DNA of 64,000 bases from Pseudovibrio sp. Tun.PSC04-5.I4 (GTDB taxonomy: Bacteria; Pseudomonadota; Alphaproteobacteria; Rhizobiales; Stappiaceae): positions 269,001 to 333,000 of the forward strand of contig NZ_FNLB01000006.1 of NCBI RefSeq assembly GCF_900104145.1, read 5' to 3'. The position numbers and the translations under genes are program-made. Under the pieces are notes generated by a model. The model was not told where the DNA came from and made no database searches. It was given only the letters and a program-made list of their open reading frames with translations. Below, piece by piece: positions 8,471 through 16,654 of the stretch; the stretch's first letter is position 1; each line of letters begins with the position of its first letter.

Positions 8471-10153
8471 TCAAGTGCCCGAGACGCGAACCGTCGAATT
8501 CGGGTCCATCGTGATGGTGCCTTTGCGGCTGATGTAGTCTTCAACCACCTGCCAGATCTCTGGCCCCTGTGTGTCTTCGCCGACAGAAGCCCAACCGGAC
8601 ACAACGTATGTCTTGGATGGATCAACCGCCTCACCAGTTTTCAGCATTGTCATGTTGGTGACACGCTCGCCAACCGGCTTGGTCACGTCGATGGAGTAGC
8701 CCATTCCGCCCACACGAACCATGTCGCCGCCCTGTTGGTAGTAAGGGTCTGGATTGAAGAGGTTATCAGCCACATCCTCTAAAATTTCATGGATGTATTG
8801 GCCGGTCATCTCACTACGATAGGCGTTCGGGTAGGTCATGCTGGTGGCGTTGTGGATGTCTTCGCGCGTGATATTTTCACCCGGCAAAAGGGTCGGCCCC
8901 CAACGGAAGCCCGGAGACAAGGCAATGTCTGCCTCACGCTCTTCAATCAGCGCCTGACAGATCAGATCATCCCATGTGCCGTTGAAGTTGCCACGACGAT
9001 AAAGCAGGCTGTCGGTTGTGCCGATGACTTCTTCCAGCTCATCCTTGAAGGGCGCACGCTCTTGTTCAATGAGAGCGCTCATTTCAGGGTCTGGCGTAAT
9101 CACATCAGCGAACACCGGAATGAGCTTGTAGGTGAAGTCTTTGATGCCGTTCTTATCAACGTCCAGATCAAGACGGGACACGAACTTGCCGTTGGAGCCG
9201 GACGCGATAATCATCGTCTCGCCGACTTTAACAGGCTCGGGAATCGCATCGTGGGTGTGACCGCTCAGGATAACGTCAATGCCGGTAACCTGCTGTGCAA
9301 CCTTGCGGTCCACATCAAAGCCATTGTGGCTGAGCAGAACAACAACATCCGCACCTGCCTGCTTCACCTCTTCAACCATCTGCTGAATACGGGCTTCACG
9401 AATACCGAAGGAAAGGTTGGGGAACATCCAACCCGGATTGGCGATTGGCATATAAGGGAAGGCCTGTCCGATAACAGCAACCTTGGCACCGCCACGCTCG
9501 AAAATCTTGTAGGGCTCAAACGCGGACTCGTCCCACTCATTGTCAAAGATGTTCGCACCAAGAAACGGGAACGGCAGCTCCTCAACAATCTCATTCACCC
9601 GGTCAATGCCGTAGGTGAACTCCCAGTGAGAGGTCATCGCGTCTGGCTGAAGCGCGTTCATCATGTTGACCATGTCCTGGCCCTGGGTCTTCGTCGCAGT
9701 CATCGACCCGTGCCACGTATCACCACCATCAAGGAACAGCGCGTCAGGGCGCTCCGAACGGATGGATTTCACGATGGTCGAAACGCGGTCCAGTCCACCC
9801 ATCTTGCCGTAGGCCTTGGCGAGGGACACAAAATCCTCGGAGGTCAACGCATAGGCTTCTGGCGTACCGGCCTCATAGTTGAAGGCCTTCAGCAGGTCTT
9901 GGCCTGTGATGTGTGGCAGCAATCCCTTTTGGGCACCGACACCAATGTTTACGGAAGGTTCGCGGAACCAGACAGGTTTGACCTGGGCATGACAATCCGT
10001 GAAGTGAATAATGGTCACATTACCGGTTGTTTTAAAGTCCAGAAGCTGGCTTTGCGTCAGGGACTGGCGTGCAGCCAAAACGGGGAAGTTTCCAGCCCCA
10101 AAAATTGCAGCTGCAGCGACACCAGCCTGCAAGAAATCACGGCGCGAGATCAT
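8471..10153 (-). CDS. soxB: SoxB thiosulfohydrolase (sulfate-releasing)
   Basis: 560 aa. Tat leader SRRDFLQAGVAAAAIFGAG. Member of the 5'-nucleotidase/metallophosphoesterase family, with dinuclear metal motifs HFTDCHAQ (Asp53, His55), DGGDTWHGS, LLSHNG and SGHTHD. SoxB hydrolyses SoxY-cysteine S-sulfate, releasing sulfate. A GGAGGG/GCGGAG ribosome-binding region precedes the ATG. The adjacent SoxA, C and D genes confirm the sulfur-oxidation role and separate it from the sarcosine oxidase soxB at 629-1882. A 463-codon antisense frame over this gene is a by-product of codon bias. Confidence 0.96.
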   Translation of the reverse strand: MISRRDFLQAGVAAAAIFGAGNFPVLAARQSLTQSQLLDFKTTGNVTIIHFTDCHAQVKPVWFREPSVNIGVGAQKGLLPHITGQDLLKAFNYEAGTPEAYALTSEDFVSLAKAYGKMGGLDRVSTIVKSIRSERPDALFLDGGDTWHGSMTATKTQGQDMVNMMNALQPDAMTSHWEFTYGIDRVNEIVEELPFPFLGANIFDNEWDESAFEPYKIFERGGAKVAVIGQAFPYMPIANPGWMFPNLSFGIREARIQQMVEEVKQAGADVVVLLSHNGFDVDRKVAQQVTGIDVILSGHTHDAIPEPVKVGETMIIASGSNGKFVSRLDLDVDKNGIKDFTYKLIPVFADVITPDPEMSALIEQERAPFKDELEEVIGTTDSLLYRRGNFNGTWDDLICQALIEEREADIALSPGFRWGPTLLPGENITREDIHNATSMTYPNAYRSEMTGQYIHEILEDVADNLFNPDPYYQQGGDMVRVGGMGYSIDVTKPVGERVTNMTMLKTGEAVDPSKTYVVSGWASVGEDTQGPEIWQVVEDYISRKGTITMDPNSTVRVSGT

Positions 10154-10236
10154 CTCCGCACCCTCCGTATTCTATTATGATTTAGAAAATTGTTTTGGAT
10201 CAGGAGGTTGCTACGAATAGCAACCTCCAAAATCAC

Positions 10237-11079
10237 TTAGTTACGAATGGATGGGGTCTCAACAGAAAGTCCCATTCCACGGGTGGCCACGTAGGCCTCC
10301 AGAGCGATAAATTCATCGCCACCGGGTTTGTAAGGTTCTGCACGTACTTGTTTCATGCAGCCTTTAAAGCGGCGATGAATAGACCCAAGACCACCCCATT
10401 TGAGGCGGTAGACAGGGAAGCCATTGATCTGACCCTGACTTAAATGGTCAGCGCGGATCATGTTTCCGTAATTGTCTTCGTGGCAGCTTGCACAAGCCAT
10501 ATCCAGCTGGCCCACACGGGTGTAGTACAATTTCTCACCCTTCGTGATCCAGTCTGCAATCGGCCCCTCTGTTTCCAGCGCTACAGGCATTCCGCGAGAT
10601 TGCAGGCCGATCAAAGACGTCATCGCCAACATCTCTTCGCTTTCCCATTTCCATGGTTTCGCGCCCTGATGCTCTTCAATGGATGCATTAATCAGCATTT
10701 CCATTGTCGCAGGTTTGCCCATCTTCTCATCCCAGCGTGGCAGCTTGGTGCGAAGACCTTCAAAGCTATTTGCATCTCCATGGCAGCTCTCACAGGATTT
10801 CCCGGAAGTCCCCGCAGGGGTTTCCCAGATTTCCTCTGCATACTCAATGGCCACAAATGCAGGATTTTCGAAATCATCCATTTGCAGTGCTTGAGTTTCT
10901 GCAGATCGGAAACGCCAGCCAGAAATCAACTCGTCCAGTGGTGAATTCTCAGCTGGTATAGCGGTCGTTGAGATTGTCTCTCCTTCGATAACGAGCTCTC
11001 GTCCGTCATCTGCAAATGCGCCTGTCGTAAGCGCACCTAAGAGAAGTCCCCCAGCGAGTATAGAAACCGTCCTTTTCAT
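10237..11079 (-). CDS. soxA: SoxA, diheme subunit of SoxAX cytochrome
   Basis: 280 aa from the ATG at 11079, which sits just after GGGAGGAGAGGG; the upstream ATG at 11094 lies inside that ribosome-binding site and is rejected. Signal peptide MKRTVSILAGGLLLGALTTGAFA. Hemes CESCH (96-100) and CASCH (196-200). Cys241 in RFKGCMKQVRAEP is the active-site persulfide Cys. With SoxX it oxidatively conjugates thiosulfate to the SoxY carrier. Two CXXCH sites mark the diheme SoxA type. Confidence 0.95.
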   Translation of the reverse strand: MKRTVSILAGGLLLGALTTGAFADDGRELVIEGETISTTAIPAENSPLDELISGWRFRSAETQALQMDDFENPAFVAIEYAEEIWETPAGTSGKSCESCHGDANSFEGLRTKLPRWDEKMGKPATMEMLINASIEEHQGAKPWKWESEEMLAMTSLIGLQSRGMPVALETEGPIADWITKGEKLYYTRVGQLDMACASCHEDNYGNMIRADHLSQGQINGFPVYRLKWGGLGSIHRRFKGCMKQVRAEPYKPGGDEFIALEAYVATRGMGLSVETPSIRN

Positions 11080-11105
11080 ACCCTCTCCTCCCAAAGAATG
11101 GGTGC

Positions 11106-11435
11106 CTAGGCTACCGTGATCTTCTTTTCCAAGTCGTACACGGAGCCATCGTCATCCGTCCATTCAAAGCGAACACTACCGGATTCTGGAACCTTCATCT
11201 GAAACTCGATGTAAGGGTTTGCAGAAACAGACGGTTCAATATCCGCCATAAACACGGTTTCACCGTTGAAGCTCGCATGGAATTTGTTGATGATTTTCCG
11301 TGGAATGGTCTCGCCGGTTTTTTTGTCCTTGCGTTGACCTGACTCCATAGCGTGCGAGATGAGTGTTTTGATCGTGATGATCTCATTTGCACTCGCCTTT
11401 TTAGGCACTTTTACGCGTGGTTTGATCTTAGCCAT
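11106..11435 (-). CDS. soxZ: SoxZ, partner of the SoxYZ carrier
   Basis: 109 aa, no signal peptide, beta-sandwich SoxZ domain (AKIKPRVKVPKKASANEIITIKTLISH; FEWTDDDGSVY). It forms the heterodimer with SoxY and is co-exported on the SoxY Tat signal. Located between soxY (24 bp upstream) and soxA, the canonical order X-Y-Z-A. Confidence 0.95.
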   Translation of the reverse strand: MAKIKPRVKVPKKASANEIITIKTLISHAMESGQRKDKKTGETIPRKIINKFHASFNGETVFMADIEPSVSANPYIEFQMKVPESGSVRFEWTDDDGSVYDLEKKITVA

Positions 11436-11459
11436 TTTGTTACTCTTCGCCTTTTCTAA

Positions 11460-11894
11460 TTAACCGCCACAGCCACCAATGGTGACCTTTACGCTGCGTT
11501 TACTCATGACAGCGGAGCCGTCAGGCATTTTTGCAACTGCGATAATGTCTTGCGTTTTCGCAAGGCGAATACGTGTCTTAGCTTCCTGAGCACCAGAAAG
11601 CGGACTGAAGTGGAATGTTGCAACACCTGGGCTTGGATTGCCCGCAGCGAGCAGCAGGATGGATGCGGCACCCGGCGCAGAGACTTGAACAGGAACAGTG
11701 TTCCCGTTTTCAGCAATTTCAGGCGCGCCGATTGAGATGTCACCGGCTACTGGCTTAGCGCCACCGGTGAAGTCCATGATTGCGGCATCAACTGCATCAC
11801 CGGTTGCAAATGCTGGTGTTGCAAATCGCAACATGCTGAGAGCGGCAACGCTCCCCACTGCAAGACCAAGCGCTTCACGTCTGGTTACTGCCAT
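11460..11894 (-). CDS. soxY: SoxY, sulfur-carrier subunit
   Basis: 144 aa. Tat leader VTRREALGLAVGSVAALSML. It ends in the invariant GGCGG swinging arm, whose Cys carries thiosulfate-derived intermediates covalently. It moves substrate between SoxAX, SoxB and SoxCD in the periplasm. 28 bp downstream of soxX, with AGGAGG before the ATG. Confidence 0.97.
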   Translation of the reverse strand: MAVTRREALGLAVGSVAALSMLRFATPAFATGDAVDAAIMDFTGGAKPVAGDISIGAPEIAENGNTVPVQVSAPGAASILLLAAGNPSPGVATFHFSPLSGAQEAKTRIRLAKTQDIIAVAKMPDGSAVMSKRSVKVTIGGCGG

Positions 11895-11922
11895 TTCTTA
11901 TAATCCTCCTAAGGCAAGCTGC

Positions 11923-12381
11923 CTATTCCTTCAAAGTCGCCAGATAAGCGACAATGTCTTCAACCTGCTCTGCTGACAGAATGGGTTTGCCTTTAAATTT
12001 CTTCGCGACGCGGCTTAAGCCACTGACGCGATAGAACGCAGGCATAATTGTTTCCTCACCGAAAACGGCTTTGGAGTTTATAACAATCGCACGCAGTTCA
12101 GCCTCAGAGTAAGTGCTGGCCACACCATCAAGGTAGGGGCCGATCTCACCGTGAAACTGTTCCTCAGATAGATTTGAGTTTGCGTGACAAGCCAGACAGT
12201 TGCCGAGCTTCCGATTTGCAAACCAGTCCCGTCCTTTTGCTGGATCACCAGCTTGACCGGTTAGCGATGTCGAAACTGTCGCTTCAACGAATTGCACATC
12301 GTCTGGAGCAATAACCCCAGCAAAGGCACTTCCCGAAAATAGCAGCATTGCAGCTACTGTTGTTTTGGCTATCGCTTTCAT
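11923..12381 (-). CDS. soxX: SoxX, monoheme subunit of SoxAX cytochrome
   Basis: 152 aa from the ATG at 12381 (GGGAGGGAGC ribosome-binding site directly upstream). Signal peptide MKAIAKTTVAAMLLFSGSAFA. One heme c site, CLACH at 62-66, and Met candidates in IMPAFYR. First gene of the soxXYZABCDEF run; an ATTC-N8-GAAT operator lies about 70 bp upstream at 12451-12466. Confidence 0.95.
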   Translation of the reverse strand: MKAIAKTTVAAMLLFSGSAFAGVIAPDDVQFVEATVSTSLTGQAGDPAKGRDWFANRKLGNCLACHANSNLSEEQFHGEIGPYLDGVASTYSEAELRAIVINSKAVFGEETIMPAFYRVSGLSRVAKKFKGKPILSAEQVEDIVAYLATLKE

Positions 12382-12450
12382 TGCTCCCTCCCAATTACAG
12401 CGATTCAATTATCTCATGCTAACCAACTACGTAGAAACACTCAACTTAAA

Positions 12451-12466
12451 ATTCACATAATTGAAT
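12451..12466. promoter_or_regulatory. Predicted SoxR (BigR/SqrR-type) operator before soxX
   Basis: ATTC-acataatt-GAAT fits the ATTC-N8-GAAT consensus reported for SqrR. It lies in the soxW-soxX gap upstream of soxXYZABCDEF. The same motif occurs in the soxS/soxV gap, and Paracoccus SoxR is known to bind the two equivalent gaps. Confidence 0.7.
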
Positions 12467-12509
12467 ATGTTAATATATCGACCTTAGTCTATAGGGTTGA
12501 GTGAAAACG

Positions 12510-13082
12510 TTATTTGGACGCTGCTTGTTGTTTTAAAAATTCGCGCGCATGAAATTTTTGAAAATGCTCGTCTCCCTCATAGCCCTTCTGTTTTATCCAG
12601 CGAAGCATATTGAGGGTCGTCCATTTACCGAATGCACCAGGCATAGTTTGCACTGAGGCTGATCCGGCAGTTCCCCCATCCTCTACCTCTTCAGGCAGAA
12701 ACAGGAAGGTGGGTGTAAAAACCACACCCCAACGCCGGGCAATGTTCTTTTCGCTCTGAACTTCCCCGTCGAAGTCCGTTACTTCTTCATCGCCAAACAG
12801 GTTCATTTGCACGACGAAGTAGTTCTCTTCAATGAACGCTTTTACGTCCGGATCACTGAAGACATTTTTATGCAGCCGTGCGCAGTAGATGCAGCCACGC
12901 TGTTCAAAGAGGATAATCATGCGTTTGCCTTCTTCATTGGCAAGTGCAAGGTCCTCTCTAAGGTCTTTGAACGTTAAGCGAAGCCATGGCTGTTTATGGA
13001 GACCGTCCTCTCCAACTTCAGCGAAGCTTGTCGTCATGCTGGCGAAAATCATCGCAACAGCAAAAAATATCCTTTTAAGCAT
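12510..13082 (-). CDS. soxW: SoxW, periplasmic thioredoxin
   Basis: 190 aa with a signal peptide (MLKRIFFAVAMIFASMTTSFA) and a thioredoxin fold (DUF255/Thioredoxin_7-like). Redox motif GCIYC has Cys64 and Cys67. SoxW receives electrons from the membrane protein SoxV and keeps the SoxYZ carrier reduced. It follows soxV by 10 bp. Confidence 0.92.
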   Translation of the reverse strand: MLKRIFFAVAMIFASMTTSFAEVGEDGLHKQPWLRLTFKDLREDLALANEEGKRMIILFEQRGCIYCARLHKNVFSDPDVKAFIEENYFVVQMNLFGDEEVTDFDGEVQSEKNIARRWGVVFTPTFLFLPEEVEDGGTAGSASVQTMPGAFGKWTTLNMLRWIKQKGYEGDEHFQKFHAREFLKQQAASK

Positions 13083-13092
13083 CGAATCCCCC

Positions 13093-13830
13093 CTAGCTTA
13101 AAGATGTCAGGCCTGGCGCATAGTTGATCATGAGCTCTGCAATCCAGGAAACGGTGTTCGTTGCAATCAACACCGCAAACGCAATCAAAATAACGCCCAT
13201 GGTCTTTTCAATCTTGCCGAGATGTCGACGGAACCGAGCCATGAAGTTGAGAAATGGTTTTGAAAACATCGCTGCGAGAATGAAGGGCAGGGTCATGCCA
13301 ACTCCATAAGCAAACAGCAACAACATGCCTTGGGAAACATCATTGCTGGCACTTGCCGTAAACAAGATGGTGGCCAGTACAGGCCCTACGCATGGCGTCC
13401 AGCCAAATGCAAAGGCCAAGCCAACAAGATAGGCCCCGACAATGCCCGCAGGGGCAGAGGAACTGTCCAGCCGCGCTTCCCGCAGCAGTAAATTCAGGCG
13501 GATGGCTCCGACAAAATGCAGACCGAGAATAAAAATAACGGCTGCTGCAATGTAGCGGAGCACATCAAACCAATCACGCAACAGCTGACCGAAAACAGTC
13601 GCAGTTGCGCCAAGGCCTACAAAGACCGTGAGGATGCCCGCAGCAAAGAAAAACGAGGTGAATACCACACGTCGTTGTATTGCCGGCGTAACACCGTCGC
13701 CAGAAAGTTCGTTCATTCCAATGCCAGCGATGTAGCACAAGTAGAACGGCACGATGGGCAAAATGCAGGGCGAAAGGAAGGATATTAGTCCAGCGCTTCC
13801 AGCCGCGATAATTGATAGATCTGGGTACAT
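13093..13830 (-). CDS. soxV: SoxV, CcdA/DsbD-type transmembrane thiol transporter
   Basis: About 245 aa with six hydrophobic helices and the paired Cys motifs of the CcdA family: LSPCILPIVPFYLCYIAG near the N-terminus and GWTPCVGPVLATI in the middle. It moves reducing equivalents from cytoplasmic thioredoxin to periplasmic SoxW. The ATG at 13830 is preferred; a GTG at 13851 in frame is also possible, since neither has a strong Shine-Dalgarno sequence. Divergent from soxS across the operator at 13852-13867, which nearly abuts the start. Confidence 0.92.
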   Translation of the reverse strand: MYPDLSIIAAGSAGLISFLSPCILPIVPFYLCYIAGIGMNELSGDGVTPAIQRRVVFTSFFFAAGILTVFVGLGATATVFGQLLRDWFDVLRYIAAAVIFILGLHFVGAIRLNLLLREARLDSSSAPAGIVGAYLVGLAFAFGWTPCVGPVLATILFTASASNDVSQGMLLLFAYGVGMTLPFILAAMFSKPFLNFMARFRRHLGKIEKTMGVILIAFAVLIATNTVSWIAELMINYAPGLTSLS

Positions 13831-13851
13831 AAGGGCACTTGCTAAAAACAC

Positions 13852-13867
13852 ATTCTATTATTAGAAT
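13852..13867. promoter_or_regulatory. Predicted SoxR (BigR/SqrR-type) operator in the soxS/soxV divergent promoter
   Basis: ATTC-tattatta-GAAT, a near-perfect palindrome (arms ATTCTA / TAGAAT), fits ATTC-N8-GAAT. It lies between divergent soxV and soxS, so one bound dimer could repress both. The second copy is at 12451-12466. Confidence 0.72.
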
Positions 13868-13890
13868 ATTTAGATATCATAGCAATTCAA

Positions 13891-14274
13891 ATGTCAATCG
13901 TGGATATTATGAGCAATTCAAGCTGGATCCCATTTGTTACCGTCGCCCTTTTATTAGGCAGCGTACACGCTGTCAGCGCAGGCACAAATTTGCTGATGAT
14001 CGAGGACGATATCTGTCCTTGGTGTGAGCGCTGGAATGAAGAAGTCGGTGTCATTTACGACAAAACGGAGGAGGGCAAGAAGGCTCCTCTGATGCGCGTC
14101 GACATTGATGACCCGGTTCCTGAAGGGGTGACTTTAAAAGGCAAAGCCCGGTTTACGCCGACCTTTGTTCTTTTGATTGACGGCGCCGAAGTTCAGCGGA
14201 TTGAAGGTTATCCGGGCGAGGATTTTTTCTATCCGGCTCTGGGTCAAATGCTTCAGTCAGTTCAAAAAAAATAA
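13891..14274 (+). CDS. soxS: SoxS, periplasmic thioredoxin-like protein
   Basis: 127 aa with a signal/membrane segment (SWIPFVTVALLLGSVHAVSA) and redox motif CPWC (Cys42, Cys45) in LMIEDDICPWCERWNEEVG. A cis-Pro motif follows in RFTPTFVLLIDG. In Paracoccus, SoxS is a periplasmic thiol reductase that reactivates SoxYZ. An alternative start is Met7 at 13909; ribosome-binding sites are weak at both. Divergent from soxV. Confidence 0.9.
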   Translation: MSIVDIMSNSSWIPFVTVALLLGSVHAVSAGTNLLMIEDDICPWCERWNEEVGVIYDKTEEGKKAPLMRVDIDDPVPEGVTLKGKARFTPTFVLLIDGAEVQRIEGYPGEDFFYPALGQMLQSVQKK

Positions 14275-14293
14275 AGAAAACAATCATTTATTG

Positions 14294-14309
14294 CTCCGCC
14301 GCGTCGGAG
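14294..14309 (+). other. Small intercistronic hairpin between soxS and hbpS-like gene
   Basis: Arms CTCCG / CGGAG around a 6-nt loop, 20 bp after the soxS stop. It may protect or partly separate the two messages. No T-tract. Confidence 0.3.
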
Positions 14310-14333
14310 TGAAAGTACAATTGGGAGAGATTT

Positions 14334-14840
14334 ATGAAATCAGCAGTCGTAGGCGCAGCCTTAGTTCTGGCCTCTGCAGGCATGGGCGTTGCCCAAGCCG
14401 ATGACGATTCCGCACTGGTCACATTCCAGTCGCTAAAGCCGGAAATTGCAATGAAGCTGGCTGTTGCCACAATGGAAGCCTGCCGGGAAGGCGGCTATCA
14501 GGTATCCGCTGCCGTGGTTGACCGGTTCGGTCAGACGCAAGCCATAATCCGAGATCGTTTTGCAGGTGTTCATACAGTCGACACGGCCCGTGGCAAAGCA
14601 TGGACTGCCGTGAGTTTCCGTGGGTCAACATTGGATATTCAGGAAGGCATCGAAGCTGGAAAACTGTCGGCAGGTCTGCGCGATATTCCCGGCGCTGTCG
14701 CCTTAGGGGGTGGTCTTCCGGTCGAATCTGCTGGTGTTATTGTTGCTGGAATTGGAGTGTCCGGAGCGCCATCTCCAAAAGTTGATGAAGAATGCGCCCG
14801 AAGTGGTTTGGAGAGCATCTCGGATTTGCTAGACTTCTAA
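14334..14840 (+). CDS. HbpS/GlcG family (DUF336) heme-binding-like periplasmic protein
   Basis: 168 aa with a clear signal peptide (MKSAVVGAALVLASAGMGVAQA). The mature part is a GlcG/HbpS-type domain (LAVATMEACREGGYQVSAAVVDRFG; IPGAVALGGGLPVESAGVIVAGIGVSG). Family members bind heme or small metabolites, and some act as accessory sensors. It lies between soxS and soxR, and homologues are known near thiosulfate oxidation genes, but its function there is not settled. Good ribosome-binding site GGGAGAG. Expression with soxS is likely. Confidence 0.85.
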   Translation: MKSAVVGAALVLASAGMGVAQADDDSALVTFQSLKPEIAMKLAVATMEACREGGYQVSAAVVDRFGQTQAIIRDRFAGVHTVDTARGKAWTAVSFRGSTLDIQEGIEAGKLSAGLRDIPGAVALGGGLPVESAGVIVAGIGVSGAPSPKVDEECARSGLESISDLLDF

Positions 14841-14986
14841 GAGGCAGTCGCTTTGCAGTGGTTGAAATACGATTGCAATCAGCGTATGCAACCAGTTAAT
14901 TGGTGTGCGAAAAGGTCAGCTTTGTAAATATCTACATGAGCTGGCCTTCCACATTCCGTCCCCAAAGATGTGCAGGAATTGTTTTG

Positions 14987-15337
14987 ATGGCTATACCCAT
15001 GATTGAACGTGGGATGAAAGAGGAAGACATCGAGCGCATGGTCGAACATGCCAAAGATGCAACTGATTTCCTTAAAGCATTGACACACGAAGGTCGATTG
15101 ATGATCCTGTGCCATCTGGTTACAGGCGAAAAGTCTGTGACGGAATTGGAGCAGCTTCTGTCGTCTCGTCAGTCTGCAGTCAGCCAACAACTCGCACGAT
15201 TACGCTTAGATGGTCTTGTAAATTGCCGAAGAGACGGAAAGGCAGTCTACTACAGCCTCAAAGATGATCGGGCAGAGCGGGTTCTGGAACTCATTTTTGA
15301 GTTGTTCTGCACCACGGAAGACGACGATTCCAAATAG
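14987..15337 (+). CDS. soxR: SoxR, ArsR-family persulfide-sensing repressor (BigR/SqrR type)
   Basis: 116 aa from the ATG at 14987, preceded by AGGAAT. Upstream in-frame codons to 14900 look non-coding. Winged helix with the recognition segment SSRQSAVSQQLARLRLDGLV. With this start the cysteines fall at 42 (MILCHLV), 80 and 108 (FELFCTT). Cys42 and Cys108 match the pair in BigR, and their 66-residue spacing matches SqrR Cys41/Cys107, which form di- or tetrasulfide bridges with reactive sulfur and release DNA. It is therefore the likely repressor acting at 12451-12466 and 13852-13867. Confidence 0.92.
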   Translation: MAIPMIERGMKEEDIERMVEHAKDATDFLKALTHEGRLMILCHLVTGEKSVTELEQLLSSRQSAVSQQLARLRLDGLVNCRRDGKAVYYSLKDDRAERVLELIFELFCTTEDDDSK

Positions 15338-15373
15338 GGTTGCTCCGGTGTTTTGGTCTTGGGGAGGGATCAA

Positions 15374-16432
15374 ATGTCCGAAGATATTCTGGCAACACTC
15401 GCAGGCCTTGCGGGTGGTGTTTTGCTTGGCCTTGCTGCGCGATTAGGGCGATTTTGCACGTTAGGGGCGATCGAAGATGTCCTTTACGGCAAAGAATGGC
15501 TGCGCATGCGCATGTGGGCCTTCGCAATTGCGATCTCAATTGCAGCGACCTTCATCCTCGCCGATCAGCAACTGATTGTGCTTGAGGAAACCATCTACCT
15601 GACCCAGGCATGGAACCCACTCGCAAGCATCGTTGGCGGCTTGATGTTTGGCTACGGCATGGCGATGGCAGGATCTTGCGGCTTCGGCGCTCTGGCGCGT
15701 TTGGGCGGCGGAGACATGCGGTATTTCGTTTTGTCGCTGGTGATCGCGATCTCGGCAGCCATGGCTGTTGGCGGACCGACGGCGTATTTGCGCGTTTTCC
15801 TCTTTCCGGTTGAGGCCGCCGAGGCAAAAACGACAGGCATTGCTCATGGTCTCTCGCAATTTTTGCAGATCTCGGAGCTTGTGATTGCGTTGGCAATCGC
15901 TGGTGCTATTGGCCTCTGGGCACTTTGGGCTAAGGAATTCCGAGGCAACGTCAAAGCAATCGCCACATCTACAACTGTCGCTCTGGCTGTTGTGTTAGGT
16001 TGGGTCGCAACAAGCTACCTCTATGAGGAAAGCTTTGAGGAAATTGGCGTTGCCAGCCACTCCTTCACAGTGCCTGTGGGTGATGCGCTTATGTATCTTA
16101 TGACGTCCTCCGGTGGAGGTCTTTCCTTCGCAGTGGGCTCTGTTCTTGGCGTGTTAACCGGCGCGTTTCTCGGTTCCCTGATCAAAGGCCACTTCCGCTG
16201 GGAGGCCTGTGATGATCCGCGCGAACTTCGTCGGCAAATTCTGGGTGGCTTCCTCATGGGAACCGGTGGAGTTATCGCTTTGGGCTGCACAGTCGGTCAG
16301 GGCATCTCTGCCTTTTCCACACTGGCTGTGAGTGCCCCCGTTGTTACGCTTTCTATCATTGCTGGTGCTGCAATTGGCCTGAGACAGCTTGTGGTAGGGT
16401 TTCACTTCAGCTTCTGGCGGCAACAAACTTAA
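15374..16432 (+). CDS. soxT: SoxT, YeeE/YedE-family sulfur-compound transporter
   Basis: 352 aa polytopic membrane protein. The ATG at 15374 follows GGGGAGGG. Conserved YeeE/YedE Cys motifs are LGRFCTLGAIED, AGSCGFGALARLGGGD and ALGCTVGQGISAF, in the pattern through which the thiosulfate importer TsuA/YeeE relays substrate. SoxT proteins are common in Sox clusters, where they serve sulfur-compound transport or signalling to SoxR. It lies 36 bp after soxR, probably co-transcribed. Confidence 0.9.
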   Translation: MSEDILATLAGLAGGVLLGLAARLGRFCTLGAIEDVLYGKEWLRMRMWAFAIAISIAATFILADQQLIVLEETIYLTQAWNPLASIVGGLMFGYGMAMAGSCGFGALARLGGGDMRYFVLSLVIAISAAMAVGGPTAYLRVFLFPVEAAEAKTTGIAHGLSQFLQISELVIALAIAGAIGLWALWAKEFRGNVKAIATSTTVALAVVLGWVATSYLYEESFEEIGVASHSFTVPVGDALMYLMTSSGGGLSFAVGSVLGVLTGAFLGSLIKGHFRWEACDDPRELRRQILGGFLMGTGGVIALGCTVGQGISAFSTLAVSAPVVTLSIIAGAAIGLRQLVVGFHFSFWRQQT

Positions 16433-16511
16433 ATCGATTTGTGCACAATGAACTTGTTTGTATTTGGCTAAAAAGTCACTCCTGGGCTAAATACGAGTCA
16501 CCTAGGCTGAC

Positions 16512-16534
16512 AAGGGGTTAATCCCTTATATTTT
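16512..16534 (+). terminator. Possible intrinsic terminator after soxT
   Basis: Stem AAGGGG / TCCCTT (one G-U pair, TTAA loop), followed by ATATTTT about 80 bp after the soxT stop. Short stem, so only moderately convincing. Confidence 0.4.
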
Positions 16535-16581
16535 ACTTGTGTTTGGCGGAGATTATCGCAATATTTCGGGCGGGTCGCTTT

Positions 16582-16597
16582 GGTGTACCAATACACC
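16582..16597. promoter_or_regulatory. Palindrome upstream of pncA
   Basis: GGTGTA ccaa TACACC is a perfect 6-4-6 inverted repeat about 58 bp before the pncA start. Possible operator for an NAD-responsive regulator; no regulator gene is adjacent. Confidence 0.35.
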
Positions 16598-16654
16598 TTC
16601 GCGTTCCCGCAGGCTTAACTGGGCGGAACGGCTCAGTACGATTGGGAGCTCTCT

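Noticed and set aside
8789..10180. A 463-codon plus-strand open frame over soxB
   Set aside because: It is wholly antisense to the well-supported SoxB gene, has no family features, and such frames are expected from the codon bias of the true gene.
13909..13911. Met7 of soxS as the certain start
   Set aside because: Neither this ATG nor the one at 13891 has a clear ribosome-binding site, so the upstream ATG was kept as the annotated start.
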